A stretch of DNA of 64,000 nt from the NCBI RefSeq assembly GCF_023343835.1, contig NC_064447.1, positions 8,886,501-8,950,500 of the forward strand, read 5' to 3'. The translations under genes were made by a program, and so were the position numbers. The notes under the pieces were generated by a model that was not told the origin of the DNA, did no database searches, and worked only from the letters and a program-made list of their open reading frames with translations. Origin of the DNA: Lagopus muta (lineage: Eukaryota > Chordata > Aves > Galliformes > Phasianidae). Below are positions 46,925 to 61,300 of this stretch, in pieces (positions within the stretch are counted from its first letter, which is position 1; each line of letters opens with the position of its first letter).

Positions 46925-49489
46925 GTTTTAATAAGGGTTTCCTGTCCTCCTAGATCCAGGAAGCGACTAAAAGTAGCCACTAAAATGAACAGAGTGACGT
47001 TGGCCAGAGATTCATAAGTAATGAATTAAATCTGTGCAGATCAAAGGTTTCTATCAGAGTGTGGGAACGTTATTTTATTCCAACAGAGGGAAAACAAGTG
47101 ATTGGCTTTATGGGCTGAACTCTGTCAAGATCTGCAGTCTCTGATTGCGTGGATCAGTGCAAAGTTTGTATCGGAAGTCTTCAATATTTAGTGAAGACAA
47201 AGCTGGGGTAGTAACATGAAAGCTAGGAGAGGCCTGGTGTTGAGCTGTGTTAGTCTTTGTGTTGTGTACACAGGAGAATTCACTGTAGCTAACGTAAGTG
47301 GTAGATTGGGGACACAATGTAACACCAAAGTAATGGCTTTCCTTAAGAAAGAGGGAAAAAAACAACAACAAACCGCTGCCACTTTGTGCGGTAAAACTGT
47401 TGCAGGTTGCAGAACAAGACTGAGAAACAAAGCTTGGGTGGTCCTTGTGGCTCTGCTGGACTGACAGAATACAGTTCCTGAGTTTTAATTTGGATGGAAG
47501 ACACACCTCATTTTTACAGGGGGTCCCAACAGCATCATTCATACTCGATTTTGTATTTCATATAAGGCAAAACAACTTCAGTAGCGCTATAGTCAAAGCC
47601 TGAACTCTGAGGCTGCTGGCCCTCACAGCTATCCCTGCTCTCATTGAATCCAGCAATAAGTCATTGCTTGAGCATTTGTTGCCCTAACAGTGCTTTCAGG
47701 AGAGTAAACTGTAAGGATAATAATGTCACCATCCATGGACAGTTTAGGTTCTGATTACGTGCACATATTGCATCTAATATTTCCACCAATGTAAGTTGTA
47801 TTGCCTCAGCTCTGTACTGGAGTGCCATGACCCGTATTATGCACTCAGTCAGAATGGAGGATTACCCTCTGGCATAATTTAGAATTTGAATCATTTAAAG
47901 TGTTAATTACAGCTGGCCATCAGATCTCTACAGCAAGCCAGCAAAGCCCTCTGCAACATTCTGCCTTCGTTTGGACTGACTGTGACACCTCCAGATCTGT
48001 AGCTTGATCCCATTACTCTGGAGAGAACTGAGAGAGGAAACTGCATTTGGAAATGAATCTCTCACTGGACACAAAGCTTCCTCCAGAGCAGATAAACTCT
48101 CAGGCTGCTTGGGAAGGACGTTTACAAGTCACTGGGGTGTCTTGGACCGCTTGAAGGCATGCAGGCCTGCCCCAGCTCCTCTCCTCTTGCTGGTGGTTGG
48201 TCCCATCAGCAACATGGAGGCCTTTTGTCCCTGTGCTCGTTGACCTCACGTCCTGTCTACTCCCATGGAGTAGGGAAGTGGAAATGGAGTGTTGTGCATT
48301 GGCTTGCCATGCAGTTTCTGGGATTGCCAAGGTCTTCAGGAGCCATGAAAGCTGTGTACAGCACACACAAGGCCAGGCCTTGTTGCCATCTTTGTCCTCC
48401 CCTCCACAATCAGGGAATTGATGTGCATACATTAATTTGGGAAGAGAGCTAGGCTGCTGGAGGAGGTGCTGTCCTACAGCAGGAACATGGGGACACGGGA
48501 CATGTTTCTTTTATTTTCAGCTCAGACCCTGGTTGTGTGGGCTGGTTTGTCACTGATTGCTGCGCTCCGTCTCCCCTGTCAGAGCAATGAGGTTGATGGT
48601 TCCTGGCCTTGCTGGAGAACTGTAGTGGTTATTTATGTGAATTAAGTGCTTGTGGAGGGCTTAAGTGCTTGTCTGCTGGATAAATGCCCTGGGGTTCTAA
48701 TTTGTACTTGTTTGGTGCTCTGCCATCCTTGTGAGAAGGCAGCAGAACATTGTCCTGTACCAACGCTCGGGATGCTGAATCTGCAGTCTGAGCAAGGCAC
48801 AAGGCAGGGTAGCAAAACGCCCTTGCTTGCTTGTTTAGCTGGTTTATTTGTAACCTCTGTCCTGCCCTCCTGTCCCTGTTTTTGCTTCACTTTGCCATCA
48901 CCCCCAGAATGCAGCCTTTTGCTTTGCCTCCACATCCTGTGGCAGGTATAGCAGCCAGCTGGATCTCATCGTGCTGCTGTAACCATCTTTTTTCTTTTGA
49001 ATGCAGCTGAACAAAGAAAAGTCTGGTTTTCTGCTCAATTTTATTTTAGATTAAATCCAGTGCCATCGGTTTTCAAACAGAGACATCCCAGCCCCAAATC
49101 TGACCTGAATCCAGGGTGCCAGGTCCTGAGAACACATATGTGCTCTGCAGGCTCCTCAGGGAAAGGACTGGGATGATTTTCCTCACCAGCAGCGTCCTGA
49201 GCAGCCAAGCCATGCAGCCCCAGAATGCAGATGCGGAGATGGTTGTGCAAGGCCAGGGCCATGTTGCTGACACAGGGCATCCTGCGCCCACCCAGCAGAC
49301 CTACAGCCATGTCTGTGGGCCTCACTGCTCTATGTGGAGAGAAGGGCCTGGGCTGAGCCTCCAGGGCTGCTCCCAGAGCAACCTGCTGCAGTTGGGCACC
49401 ATTTTGCCTCTGTTGGGTGCCATTTTCTTGCACTGTAGGCTATGACAGCAGTACAATGAGGCTTTCTTGCCTCTTACCTATACCAGTCT

Positions 49490-49680
49490 ATGTGAGGCAC
49501 TGGAACAGGCTGCCCAGAGAGGTTGTGGATGCTCCATCCCTGGAGGTGTTCAAGGCCAGGTTGGATGGGGTAGGTGGCTATTAAATGTGGAGGTTGGTGG
49601 CCCTGCCTGCAGCAGAGGGGGTAGGAATTTGGTGATACTTGAAGTCCCTCCAACCCAAGCCATTCTGTGATTCTATGATG
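49490..49680 (+). mobile_element. CR1 LINE, 3' fragment with intact terminus
   Basis: GTGAGGCACTGGAACAGGCT then GCCCAGAGAGGTTGTGGATG, CTCCATCCCTGGAGGTGTTC, AAGGCCAGGTTGGATGGGG and a tail CCATTCTGTGATTCTATGAT are diagnostic CR1 3' sequence. It is 5'-truncated, with an AT-rich substitution around 49575-49590. Confidence 0.95.
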
Positions 49681-51487
49681 AGGAGGAAGCTGGTGGAGTA
49701 AATTCCTGACGTATCAGCAGTGCTGGCATTCTTTTGTATGTAAAGCTCAATTTAAAATGCAGAAATTCATCTGTATCTTTGTACTGTGCACGGTATGTGT
49801 GGGCTTGCAGAAAAGACCCAAAGCTCTGAAAATTGTTATTTGTACATGTAGTCCCAGGCAGGACCTCGTAGTGCTGGGCATATGCAAAGATCCTTGCAAC
49901 AGAAATAGGTAAGGCAAGAGGAGGGAAGTCGTCTTGTTTTACGGCTGGCTGAGACTGAAAGCTGTCTGCACATAGTGTGAGACCTGCCTGGGGTCTCACA
50001 GGCAGCGTGTGTCAGAGCCAGGCCTGAGCCCTCCCCCTCTTCTGAGGTGCAGCTGAGTGTGATAAGCACGTGAGCTTGCACGTTCATGTGGGGCCAATCT
50101 GACATGAAGATCTCGCAGTGTGGGACGACTTGCTGGGGGTGTGCATGCTTCAGCTGGGAAACAGCTGCTGGACTGGACCGACCAAAGCAGTGGTTCCTGT
50201 CCAAAAGAGACTCCCAAATTGTGCTGGTCAACAAAAAGCAGTAGTGCGTCCTGCTGTGTGTGCAGTACAACATAGTATGAACTGCAGGACTGGAGTCTGA
50301 ATGTAATTTATTTACAAAGCTATGGTTTATTGTGTTGGGTAAGGGGAGTTTGCTGTATTTTGGATAGAACTGTACAATGAAGGGGTATGCTTGCTGAGAT
50401 ATATATCTTCATCCAGGTTTACATCTAGCTTTCTCTACTCCGGAGCATCTTCAAAGCAGGAGAGCTGTGTTCACTGTTTTGTCCTAGTTCCAAATGTAGC
50501 ACATCATGGCTTAGCTGTGATTCATTTTGCTGTGAGGGGAGCAACACCTAGTCATTGTATTGTTTTGCTACCTTGAAAAGAGCTGTCCTTGCTCCAGACC
50601 CTGTCCCTGGTGTGCATGGTGGGCCTACCTCTGCAGCAGAGAGCGTTCCTCCGTTGTGACCTCCAGGAAGCAGGATTCATTTAGGGAAATTTGGTGTGAC
50701 AGGAGGAACAATGTTTCATCATGAGTTTGCTCTGGGGTTCAGGATTAATCATTACTGCATTTAATGTGTTTTAGCTCAAAGCCAGAACCGTCCATATCAC
50801 CTGACCATTCTGCAAGCAAAACCAATGGGATATCAGATTTTGGCATGGCTTTGCTACCCGGAAGTGGGGTTTCTGCAAAGCATGAGAGAATGGAGAGCAA
50901 TGGTTAATCGGCAGGATGGAGTTAATCATTCACAGAATTCCTTAGCTACAAACTCTTTCCTCAGTAATTTTTTGGTGCGTTGCTGGAAAGGAAATGGGGG
51001 TATGTGAAACAAAACCATACTTAACAAGTCACAGTAGCCCTGGTGTGTGTAGGATTTCTTGCTCTCTGCTGAGGTGGAGCTCTCCTGTGGGAGGAGACGC
51101 TTAAACGAACTGATAGAGCTGAACAGTGCTGGTCAATGTGATATATCTGCACCTTTCTCTTTGGATGCGCATGCCAGAGATGGAGATTGAAGAAAGAAAT
51201 GTCTGGCCTTTCACCTGTGTGAGACCCAAGGCAAATAGCTGGGTTGTGTTTTTTGGGTTGGTTTTTTTTTTTTTTGCATCAGTCAGTGCCATCACCAACA
51301 TCTCAAACAGAAGTGGGAAAACTTATCTTAATAAACTAGCTAGGATGCAGTTACTCACAAGAGTCTGGCTCCGCCAGCCAAAACATGAGTCAGCCACCTC
51401 TCATAAATCTCAAGATTAAAAATAACCCAAAAGAAAGCCAAATGTTGCCTTGAGCCTAAAGTCCCGTGTAGGAGACATTTGGAGGAT

Positions 51488-51534
51488 GTAAAAAAAATAA
51501 AATAAAATAAAAAATTGAAAGAAAAAAAATAAAG
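51488..51534. repeat. A-rich simple repeat (AAAAT)n
   Basis: AAAAAAATAAAATAAAATAA-type units followed by GAAAAAAAATAAAG. Confidence 0.85.
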
Positions 51535-52601
51535 ATTATCATTTAATGTCATGATTCCAGGAGATAGGCTTAGGGAGCCCACTCCTCCTCATATGACTAA
51601 GCTCAGTACATCCTCTAAGCCCCTTTTTGGGGTAGAAGTGGGCTGGGGAATGATCGTTCGGAGCCTCGTACCATGGAGCAGATACAGGAGTTGGTAAGGA
51701 GTCAGGTGAGGTTTAAGGGACTGCTAAACAGGCAGCCAAAATCAGAGTCATTTTTAGGGGATTAATCATGTGGTCAGATAGATTATATGACATTTCTGCT
51801 GTTTAGAGGTAAATATTTAATCTGTAGGTAACCCAAGGCTGAGCTGATTTCTGTGCCAGATGGAGCTAGCCCTCCATCCAGGAATCTGAGTCTGCCTTCC
51901 TTCCTTCCAGCTCCAATTCACCTCCCAGACACCACTCAGACCTTGAGAAATTCTGTTCCTGAGCTTCTGGCTTTTGCTTCTTTCGGCACAGACTGGTTGT
52001 GGAGTTGGTGATGTGACATGCCCAGCAGTGACAGACCTGCTGTCTTCTTCAGAAGTACTGAGTGTCTGTAAAATGTGTGACTGCAGTCAGGATGATTCAG
52101 GCTGTATTTCATGCATCGTACCAAACTGAAGTGGCACAAAGTATTCAATAGGAAGAAATGTTCAACTGCATACTGTAATCTTGTTCTACAAAGACATAGG
52201 TAGGAGAACAGTTTTAGATTTCTGTGCTGGTAGAGCTTGTGAGCCTTTGACTGCCAAGACCAGTGAGTTCTGTCAGCCCCTCGGGGTGTGCACATACTAG
52301 ACATGGACTGATTACTTTTGTATCTGCTTGTTTCCTACTTGAAATTGCAAAGAGTGCTTGCTCTTGCTGTAAGCTACCCAGACTCCATGTGTGGCATCTT
52401 ATTAGCTAGTGTAGCTAGCAAGAGAGCAGAGGAAGCATTTTGAAGTGCAGTGGATGAACTAAGAACTAAGTACAGATGCCATTAGATGGGGAACTTTTGC
52501 TATGGTTATTTTCCCTACATCTGAGCCAGAAGCTGTAGTTTTGGGGCAGACATGTATGTGATTGCAAGAAAAGGGTGGATTTAATTTGCTGAATTGCGTG
52601 G

Positions 52602-52602
<1 letters not shown>

Positions 52603-52634
<32 letters not shown>
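52603..52634. repeat. T32 homopolymer
   Basis: 32 uninterrupted T, the longest homopolymer in the window. On minus it would be a poly(A) tail after the unusually long open frames at 52658-53340. No target-site duplication or poly(A) signal was found, so a retroposed copy is not supported. Confidence 0.95.
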
Positions 52635-52635
<1 letters not shown>

Positions 52636-55600
52636 AGACTTCTCATAGCTAACATTTTCATACAGGCACAATGTCAGAGAGCAGCAGTGGATTCTGTAGA
52701 TGTTGCTGCTCTGGGAGCTCTGCTTTTCTCAAGTATCCAAAGCTTTCATTTTCTAGCCTCTGAAGAAGCTGTTTTTGCCTGTCAAATGTCTGAAAAGCCT
52801 TATATAAAATCTTTGCGGGATGAGATTTCTTGCTTCTGCTTCCCTTCCTATCTGAATTCTCTCCACTCCTGCCTTGTCCAAGAAGCTGCCCATGGAGTGG
52901 CTTTCTGGGCTGACAGCTTGCTGGCCATGGAGGCTGCAGTGCTGGAGCTCTCTGCTCAGATTCCAGGTAGGATGAGCATGCCAACTGCTTCCAGGATCCT
53001 CTGGGAGCTGCTGTTGTGCAGGGAGGGGCTCCTGGAACTGTTGCTGTGGTTGTGTTTCTTGGGAAGTCTCTCCCATTTCTTTCCATGCTATTAATGGTGT
53101 TCCCAACCCAGTTTGCCTGCATTGCAATGAAGCCGCAGTCTGGCAGCGGAGGGAAGAGGTCATGGAGGGAGAATTCAGAAAGCACCAAAATCCAGGGTTT
53201 AGAGACAGCCAGTTGCGAAAGACACTTCCTGGTAGGGGAAAATCTTGGTTCCATAGGGTGTTTGATAAAACACAACCTGTCTCCTGGGCCTGCCTGTCCC
53301 TGCTGCCAGACTGGCCAGTTAAGTGTGTGCCACTGACCAAGAGTCTGATGGTGACTTTTTTTTTGGGGAGGGAGGGTGGGTGGAAGTGGGCAAGAAAAAC
53401 CCTGATCTCCTAAAAGTACTGGGCAAAGTGTTGCTAAATATTGCTTTTAATAGCACTGGTACGAATGCAGAAGGGCCTGGCTAATATAGCCAAGGTACTG
53501 CAGCTGTTTTATGAGCAATGAAGGCAGCTTAGTGGGCAGCCACCTTCCTCCTTCAATTTCTGTGGTCTCTATTTGTCCTTCTGCTATTGTTTCTCCCTGC
53601 TGTATCAGTTGCAGCTGGCCTCACTGAATCAAGGGATGGCACCACTTGTCCCTATGGCCTTTCAGTAGCAGAGTAGCTGGTGAGTTCTTATCCCTGTTGT
53701 GCCCACATCCAGAGCACTGTTTATCACTCACCTGGGATTGTGCTGCTCTGTTCTGCTCTGCTGTCTGCCGTGACAGGCAGATGGAGCCAAACCAAGCTAA
53801 ATAAGAGGGAAAAATAACCCAGTTGGTGTTAGTCAGGCTACAGAACATGTTAGCAGATCAACAATGGCCCTAAACACCTAGTGGGATCCAATTTAAACCC
53901 ATAAAAGCAAGGAAGTTCGGACTTGGAACCTGTTCTACCTCTGTGAGCAGCCATACTCATAGTAGCTGTGGCACAAGAAGGCTAGAAGGCATTGGGATTT
54001 TGTTGTTGTTGTTTTTTTTTACCCCATTAAAGAATTGTCATTTGTTTCCAAGGATTTGACTTTATTGCTCCTCATATTTCATACAGCAGGAAATTAAAGA
54101 AAAAAAAATACAAGACACCTCAGATGCAGATTTTCATTTGCTGAAATTGTGTTGAGTGTAGGAGCTGGGATCCAGGTGGCATCCTAAAAGTGGTGTAATA
54201 ATTGATGATTCAGAATGTAATAAAAATATATGAAATTCGTGCTAAATGCTTTGACAGAAGACCCATAAACCAAGAGTGTGGCAGCTGTGGGAGGTGTCCT
54301 CTTTCGGTGTTTGGAGTTGAAGGTGTTTCCTCTTCTGATACTGCCATTGAGAGAGGGTTTCTTTGGAAAAAAAACCAAAAACAGAAACAAAAACAAAACC
54401 CTGAAGTTAACTGGATTGTAAAGAGTTTAATCCGTGGGACCGAGGAATGGCTGTGCCGCTGTCCTGGGCATCAGACTGATCAGTGCATTGGACTGACTCC
54501 AAGAAATGGGTCGGGTCACGCTGGTAAAGATCAGCAAATTCTGTTCCCCAATCTCTTTTCCTTGGGAAGAGTTCAGGCATCTGAGGTCAGGAGATCTGTA
54601 TTTGTGTGTTGAGAACGCCAGTCGCAGGTATCAACCCCTTCTTGCATTTTCAACCAAGCTCTAAGCACTCACAAATGGCTTAGAGCAAAAGGCTTCCAGG
54701 CTCCATTGGATCTGGGGAGCTGGTCTGCCTGTGGAGGACCCAAAACTCATAGCATGCTTTGCAGGCTCCCTAACTGTCTCCTATTAGAGGTATTGCAGGA
54801 GTTGCAGTCCCTTGGTGCAGAGTGAGGACGGAGCTTTGCAGATGTCCTGCTGTGTGCCTGCATGCTCTAGCTGGGGGGACTGTGCAGTAGGAAGAACTTG
54901 CCAGACATGGCAGGCAGCTCTGAGTTTTCTTGGCAGGAGGGTGTGGAAAATGTTGGAAAGGAGTAATGGAGCAAAGGCAGTCTGCAGCTCAGACTGCCTC
55001 GAGATCAGACGGGTGCGCTGGGCTGGGAAGTTGTGCGTCACACGTTTCTCAGTCCTTCTGCCTGTGTGAGATCCCTCTTCAGTCCCTGTGATACTTATGG
55101 TCCCTACATGCTTCTAATTTTGTTTTATTTTGAGGGAAACAGTAGCTCTCTGACGGCCTTCCAAGGGATAAAAGGGACAGGCATTGTATTAATCTGGAAA
55201 ACCCTCAGGGTCTTTGTCTTCCTGAACCCACCAACTAATACACAGCACAGCTTCCAGCAAGTCTAAGGTGCTGTTCTATGGAGAGAGAGAGAGGGGTGCA
55301 ATCAGTGTGGGTTGTTGCTGTTAGAACAGGTGCAATTGGGCAGCATGACTTGGCTGAACAAAGGACAGTTTTTGTCTTTTCGTACAGATCCCAGGGCCTT
55401 TTCTGACCATAGGTGCCTGGACTGTGATTTCCTGTCCTGCTGGAAAGCAGCATTTCATGCCATTCTGTTCCCCCAGATGCACACAACGTGTCTGTTTGTC
55501 CGTCTGTTGACCTGAATGGAGATGGCACAGTCCTGATGCTCTGGCATTTGCCGCTGTCACAGAAGGATCTGGGCTTGGTCTCACCAGCAGGAAGCATCAC

Positions 55601-58303
55601 TGGCACCTGGCAATGGGTCAGGTTCACATCAGCAGGCTGAGGGAGGATTCTGGGCTTGCTCTGTGGCATTGCTTTCCTACAGCACTGGTGATTCTTCTGT
55701 CCAACTTAAGCTCTGCTTTAGTGTTGGATTGCACCATGAAGTAGCAGTGGTGTTTCGGTGGTGGATGACATAATCCCTGTGCGTGCAGAGGGTTTCAGGG
55801 AGTTACGCTGGTAATGTCCTTTTGGATCTGAGAGGCAGAGAGGTGCTATGGAAACGTAACGTATTATTATTATACGGGAATGAAATGTCTTATTTCCCTC
55901 TTTTGCCTCAGTTTGTGATTACACCACGGAGCAATTTTTAGCCTTGGCAAGAAGGTGATTTAACATAAGACCAAAGATGCGGCTTAACTCAGCGTCTACC
56001 ATAAATCCTGAGAAACGATGATGCCGTCTGAGGCTCGAGAAGTGGTCAGATGTTCTTTCTGCCAGCAGAGCTGATGTAAGGTCTGATTTATGAATGCAAT
56101 ACTTCTTGACATTGCTGCGGTGTCCAAATATTACCAAGGATGTTTACCGAAACCCTCTGGAGTCTCAGCGCAGAGCCTGAGAAGGAATCAGGCTGAATTT
56201 ACACGTTCTGCTGTGCCAGGCCTCTCTTGGTAGCCTTCCAGTCCTGTTCAGGGCAGAGCACTGGGCATGCTGACACCCGCTCTGCCAACCACACAGTGTG
56301 GGATTGCAAGCTGCTCACCTCCGCTCATCCATGGCCTCTGCCCTTAGTGCTTCGGGGGCTTGGCATTGCTTGGATTCATGCTCTTCTTTCCGTTTTAAAC
56401 AAAGTAAATTTACTGGTGGTTTGTATTTACCACTAACACCCTCTTAAGCAATCACCCTCATGTTTTTGTTCCTTTTTTTTTTCCAGTCTTCAGCTTATGA
56501 AGAATGGGACAGTCGTTTTTAATGCGATCAATAAGTTGAGCCGTGGTTCACAGCAGTTGTCTGTCTGTGTCTTTGGTGTTTCATTTTGAGTAGCACTGCG
56601 TCAGACAGGGGAGTTGCTCTGGTTTGCTGTTGTGCTTAACAGAAAATGGAACAACAACAAAATAGTTCATTTGCAGTAGAAAAAATCTATGAGATGGAAA
56701 GGATGGCCTTTTTTTAATGGTGTCTGTCTCTGCTCCAGTGACATGGGCCCTGTAGGGTCTCTGCTGGCCTGCTTCTCCTTTCGTGCTGTGTGCTTTGATA
56801 AGTGTGTGATGTGCAGTGGGCATTAGCCAGCAGTGAATGCTGAGGTGAATCAACAGAGACCTGTTTCTGGGAACTTTGGAAAAAGCCCGAATTGGGGAAG
56901 ATTTCAGATGAATAATAAAGGAAGAATTTCTGAGTGCAAGAATCAGCTCCAGGGGAAAGCCCCTTTGCTGCAAGCCGTGCATCCACAGCTGGGTTCAATG
57001 CTGGGCTTCTGCCCTGAGTCTGCACTGGTCCTGGTGAGTGCCTGGGGGAGAACACATAGTCCTTGAGCAGATGTTGCTGTTTGATGTGCATGAATGCATT
57101 TACCTGGGAAGGACGCATCTCTTGGCTTTGCAAATGAAAAGGACAAAAAGGAACCTATGTGGAATAGGCTGCCCCTAGGTTCACCCTTGGGCACAGAGAC
57201 AGCACAAACACGTGCCATGAAACCACTTCAGCCTTCTTCTGAGGTGTGGAGAGAGATGGAGGTGTTTCACAGGCCTTATTCTGGTCTTGTTCACCTGGAA
57301 TGCTTAACCTGAGATAGCTGAACCACAGCAGTCTTTGCCAGGGATGTCTCACCAGGGCTCCGGTATGCGGCATGCTGAGTAGATGCATAAATGTAACTGT
57401 GGGCTCTGGGATGTCTCCTGCCTGTTCTTCCTGGTATGATTAAGAAATCAGGGGGGAAAAAGCATCACAGAAACTGCAGGGAAGGGATGCTTGCCAGAAA
57501 GGAAGAATAATTAAAGAAAAAGGGTGGCTGTAGTAGTAGAAAAATGCTGATTGTGAATCATCAACTGTCCGTGACTTTCCTGCTGTAAAAGGTTGAGTGG
57601 CCCAGTCTGTGTATTTGTGCTGGCAGTGAGTGATCTCTACAATAACAGCCATACCCTGTTTAGCTTTGCTACTATTTGGAGGATCTGTGCCAGGACTTAT
57701 TGGAATCCCCCAGGCAGGCATTTAGAAGTCTTTAAAAATCACAGGGGACAGTGGGAGCAAAACCCCTGCTCATTCTCCAGAGAAATTGGCTTTGTTTAAA
57801 AAAAAGAATAATCCACAATAAGACGCCAAAGTGTGGTGAGACTTTTAATAGGAGAGCTTTTAATGCGATCAGGAAAGGAATACCTCCCAGTAGTACTCAC
57901 AGGTATTAAATCATTAGGAAGATTAACAGAGTTGCAAGGCCGTTTTTTTTTTTTCCCCTAGACAGTTTATTCCACACAATAATGATATAAAAAAGGGCTG
58001 TAGGCATCAGCCATGTGGGAGAAAGGAACAGATTGTAGTGATCCTCCCTTTAACATAACCTGTAGTATGAAATGAATGAAATTATCCTTTCTGTGATTCT
58101 CTCACAACAACGAAATCAGACCGAATCTGCATTACTTACTTACTAAGGACAGCCACCTCTTTTCCAAGGCTGATCAGAGATAGCAGTCTGCAGGAACAGA
58201 AGGAAGAAGTCTATTGAATGACTGCTGTGATTTCCTCCTGCCTCTGCTCAGGCTGAGTTCAAAGAGATGCTCTAGAGATGATGTGTTCTTCACATGCTGA
58301 CTG

Positions 58304-58318
58304 TATATATATATATAT
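58304..58318. repeat. (TA)n dinucleotide run
   Basis: Seven or so TA units in PKD1 intron 1. Confidence 0.9.
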
Positions 58319-61300
58319 GCCAGGGCAAGGGCTGGGCCTGGCACTGAGCTGTGGATGCTGTGAAGGATGAGGGCCTTCTGTGCCTTTCCCCAAGGAAGTA
58401 CAGAAGTTCTTCCTCAGAAGAGCTCATCTCCTGCCTTCTGAGCAGTTGGTGGCTTTGGAACGCAGCCCCAGTTTGCCCACTCTGGGGCTGCAGCATAAGC
58501 CCTTCTTTGCAGCAGCAGTAGGAAGAAGTTGTGTTTGCTGGAGGTCTTGCAGTAAAGCAGCACAGAAGCTTAGCTAAAGCCAGCAGAGGCAAGCCCAAGA
58601 GGGCTTTGACTGAGCCAGAGGTCAGAGGTAAATTGTTTTCGTGGCTCTGGACAGGTGGAGGGCAGTCCGTGTTGAGGGGGAGAGCTGAGCTGAGAAGAGC
58701 AGTGCAGGAGCAGGTTACCTCGAGGTCAGCTGTGTCTTTCCAGGATAAGCTGATGACTGGACTGGAGTATTCTTCCAGAGCTCTTTCCAGGGATCTGTCC
58801 TTTGGTCTCCACCCCGTATACCCCCAGATTTGCCGCATTGTGGATTTATCAGCCATTAATATTTGGCAGAAGTGTGGACAGCTATTCTTCACAAGCAGAT
58901 CATGTTAAAGTCTTGGCAGTCTCCTATCTAGAGTTTAAATTTTCCAAGGAACAGGCAGAGAGTTTGATGTACAACTCCTGTTTAACCCATAAGATCCAAA
59001 CGTTTCCTTCTGTGGTGTCGGGCTCAGATCATCAGCTTCAGCACTGCTGGTGTGGCAGCTGTGACATCTGCACCCTTTGCACACTGAGAAGCTGCTAGCA
59101 TCTCTTCATGTACAGCGCATGAAAATGAGTGGATCCCTGGGGGGTAGGGCTGTTGATGTCAGGGATGAATTTGGCCCATCACTTCTCGCCAAGATTTGTT
59201 CTAAAATTGCTTGCGATTCTGGTGTTTCAGTGGATTCATCAGGGAAAAGTCCATCTTCTCTGATAAGGGAAGTATGACTAAAATCCAGAATTCAGAGAGT
59301 GCTAAAACCAGGAGGGGTTCAGAGGAGGACACCGAGCAGACTCCTGTGCACATGAATTCAGAAACAAGTCAGAAATGTGCCTCACATCCTCTGGGCCAGG
59401 CACACCATCTGACCTGGGGAGGACCTCCCTTGTGCTGGCAGTAATATCTGCAGACACAGAGCCTCGCTTCTTGCTGAAGCATGAAGTATGGGCAGTGACC
59501 AGAGCGAACCCCAGACTGCTGCTGGCTGGTGGGTCTGACCTGAGTGTTTGAGGAGCCTCAAGAGAAAGATTTCCATCTTCCTGAGAAGCCTGTGGTCATC
59601 TGTCTCTGCTGAACCTCTGTACCTACACCAAGAGCAATAGATGGCTGAGGATGAAGAGAACAAGGGCTCCTCTGCCCAAACGCTCTGTAGTTCCAATAGC
59701 AAATACAGAGATAGGGAGAGGAAAAAGTGCTGCAGCCTGCAGTGACCACATCCCCTGCGCTGGAGCAGCAGGAGGAACTGCCAGCCCTTTCCCTGTGATG
59801 GCAAAGAGCTGTGCTTCCTGCCAGCTTGTGCAGAGAACAAATTGGTGATTGTTTCCCATGTCAGTTTGCAAGGTCTTAAGAAGGGGGCAGCTCTGCCTCA
59901 GAGCTTGGGGCCCTACTGGGCCCAGGCAAGCTGCTGATTTCCCTTTATGCCTACTTTGGGGCCTCTGAACATCGGTGTGTTTTGGAGTCAAAATATTCAG
60001 GCTGCGTTGCAGAAGACTTTCTAATGCTAAAAGGAAGCAATGCAACCACACAGATTATTAATGCCAGAAACACGCAAATCCATTTTGTCCTGGACCCAGC
60101 AGATCTATACTGGGTTCTGATTGTTTTTTGTTTTCAGAAGATGTTTAAGGATCTGTAGGGAACGTATTCCAAAAACACTCAGAGCTGAGCCCTCCAAACC
60201 AAACAACCACCTTTGACAAAGAAATAAAGGGGGAGCTCATATCAGTAACAGCACTGGAACACGTGGATTAAGGAAAGGCATGTCCTTGGGCCTTCTGTAG
60301 ACCATTCCCCTTTTCTCCTGCTGTCTGTCTGCCCTCACAGTCTCTGAGCAGACTCGCTCTGGGTCTTTATCTTACCCTGTGATTTATGGCACATAACAGC
60401 AACCGAAGCTGCTGTTTCAATGAGTTCTTCGGATGTTTGTGTTCCAATAGGGATTTATGGGCCTGTCTTTGAAATTACCTTGTCCTTGTGCTAGAGAGGT
60501 GTTTACAGCGAAGCAGGAGGCTGGAAGCCCTTTATCCCTGGGAATGATGGAAATGCCATTATCTCAGACTCCAGCAGATGCAGTGGAATGGGGAAGCCTC
60601 CAGGTGCAGCCCACCTGCTGCCACGTGTGCTGCTTCTGCTCAGGGTTTAGGATGTTTGGTTTAGGATGCTTAATTAATCAGATTTGCTTTTCCTCCTTTA
60701 AGTGAAGAAAACCTGTAAGGTTGATTCTGAGTATTTGTCAGTCAGACCAGAATGGTAAATGTGTATTTGGACAGTTTCTTCTAATGTGTTTAGCTGATAG
60801 ACACAGCAACTCATGCAAAACTGTTGCCTGGATCTTTTAACAAAGCACATGTTTAGGCATTTAAAACAACAGCCTTGGATTCATTTGTTTATGCATTTGC
60901 TAAAACAGATTTGAATAAGAAAGCCCCTTTGGGGGCGAAATATCTGTTTGTCTGTCTCCTTGTCTGTGTATGGATGTATCTGTCTATCTAAGTTCAAACC
61001 TGGAATATTTAGACCCCCAGGAATCCAGGGAGCATGGAAGTGAGCTGGGAAAGGAAAGCGGATGTGCTCTAGGAACTAGCCCAGGTGATGTTGCTGGATA
61101 TGGCAGCTGCACTCAGGAGCAGAAGAGATGCTGTAGGCCTGAATCCATTGCCAACGTTTCAGAAGTCACCATGGTGTTGGATGCCTAGCCAGAAGCAGAG
61201 GAAAAAGACAAGGGTTCCATGAGCTGTCATCTGCAGAGCCAAACTCCTGTGCCAGGCTCAGCAGCAGCCTGTTGTGTCCCAGCTGGGCAAGGCTCACAGC

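Noticed and set aside
49041-49445. Opposed ORFs of 109-130 codons left of the CR1 copy
   Set aside because: No similarity to known proteins, and composition typical of GC-rich intronic DNA.
55850-56150. CpG-bearing compact block with a 72-codon minus frame
   Set aside because: Looks conserved-element-like, but the frame has no ATG (it starts at TTG), no domain, and conservation cannot be judged here.
57160-57200. TGTGGAATAGGCTGCCC resembling CR1
   Set aside because: The match stops after about 15 bases and the neighbouring CR1 sequence is absent.
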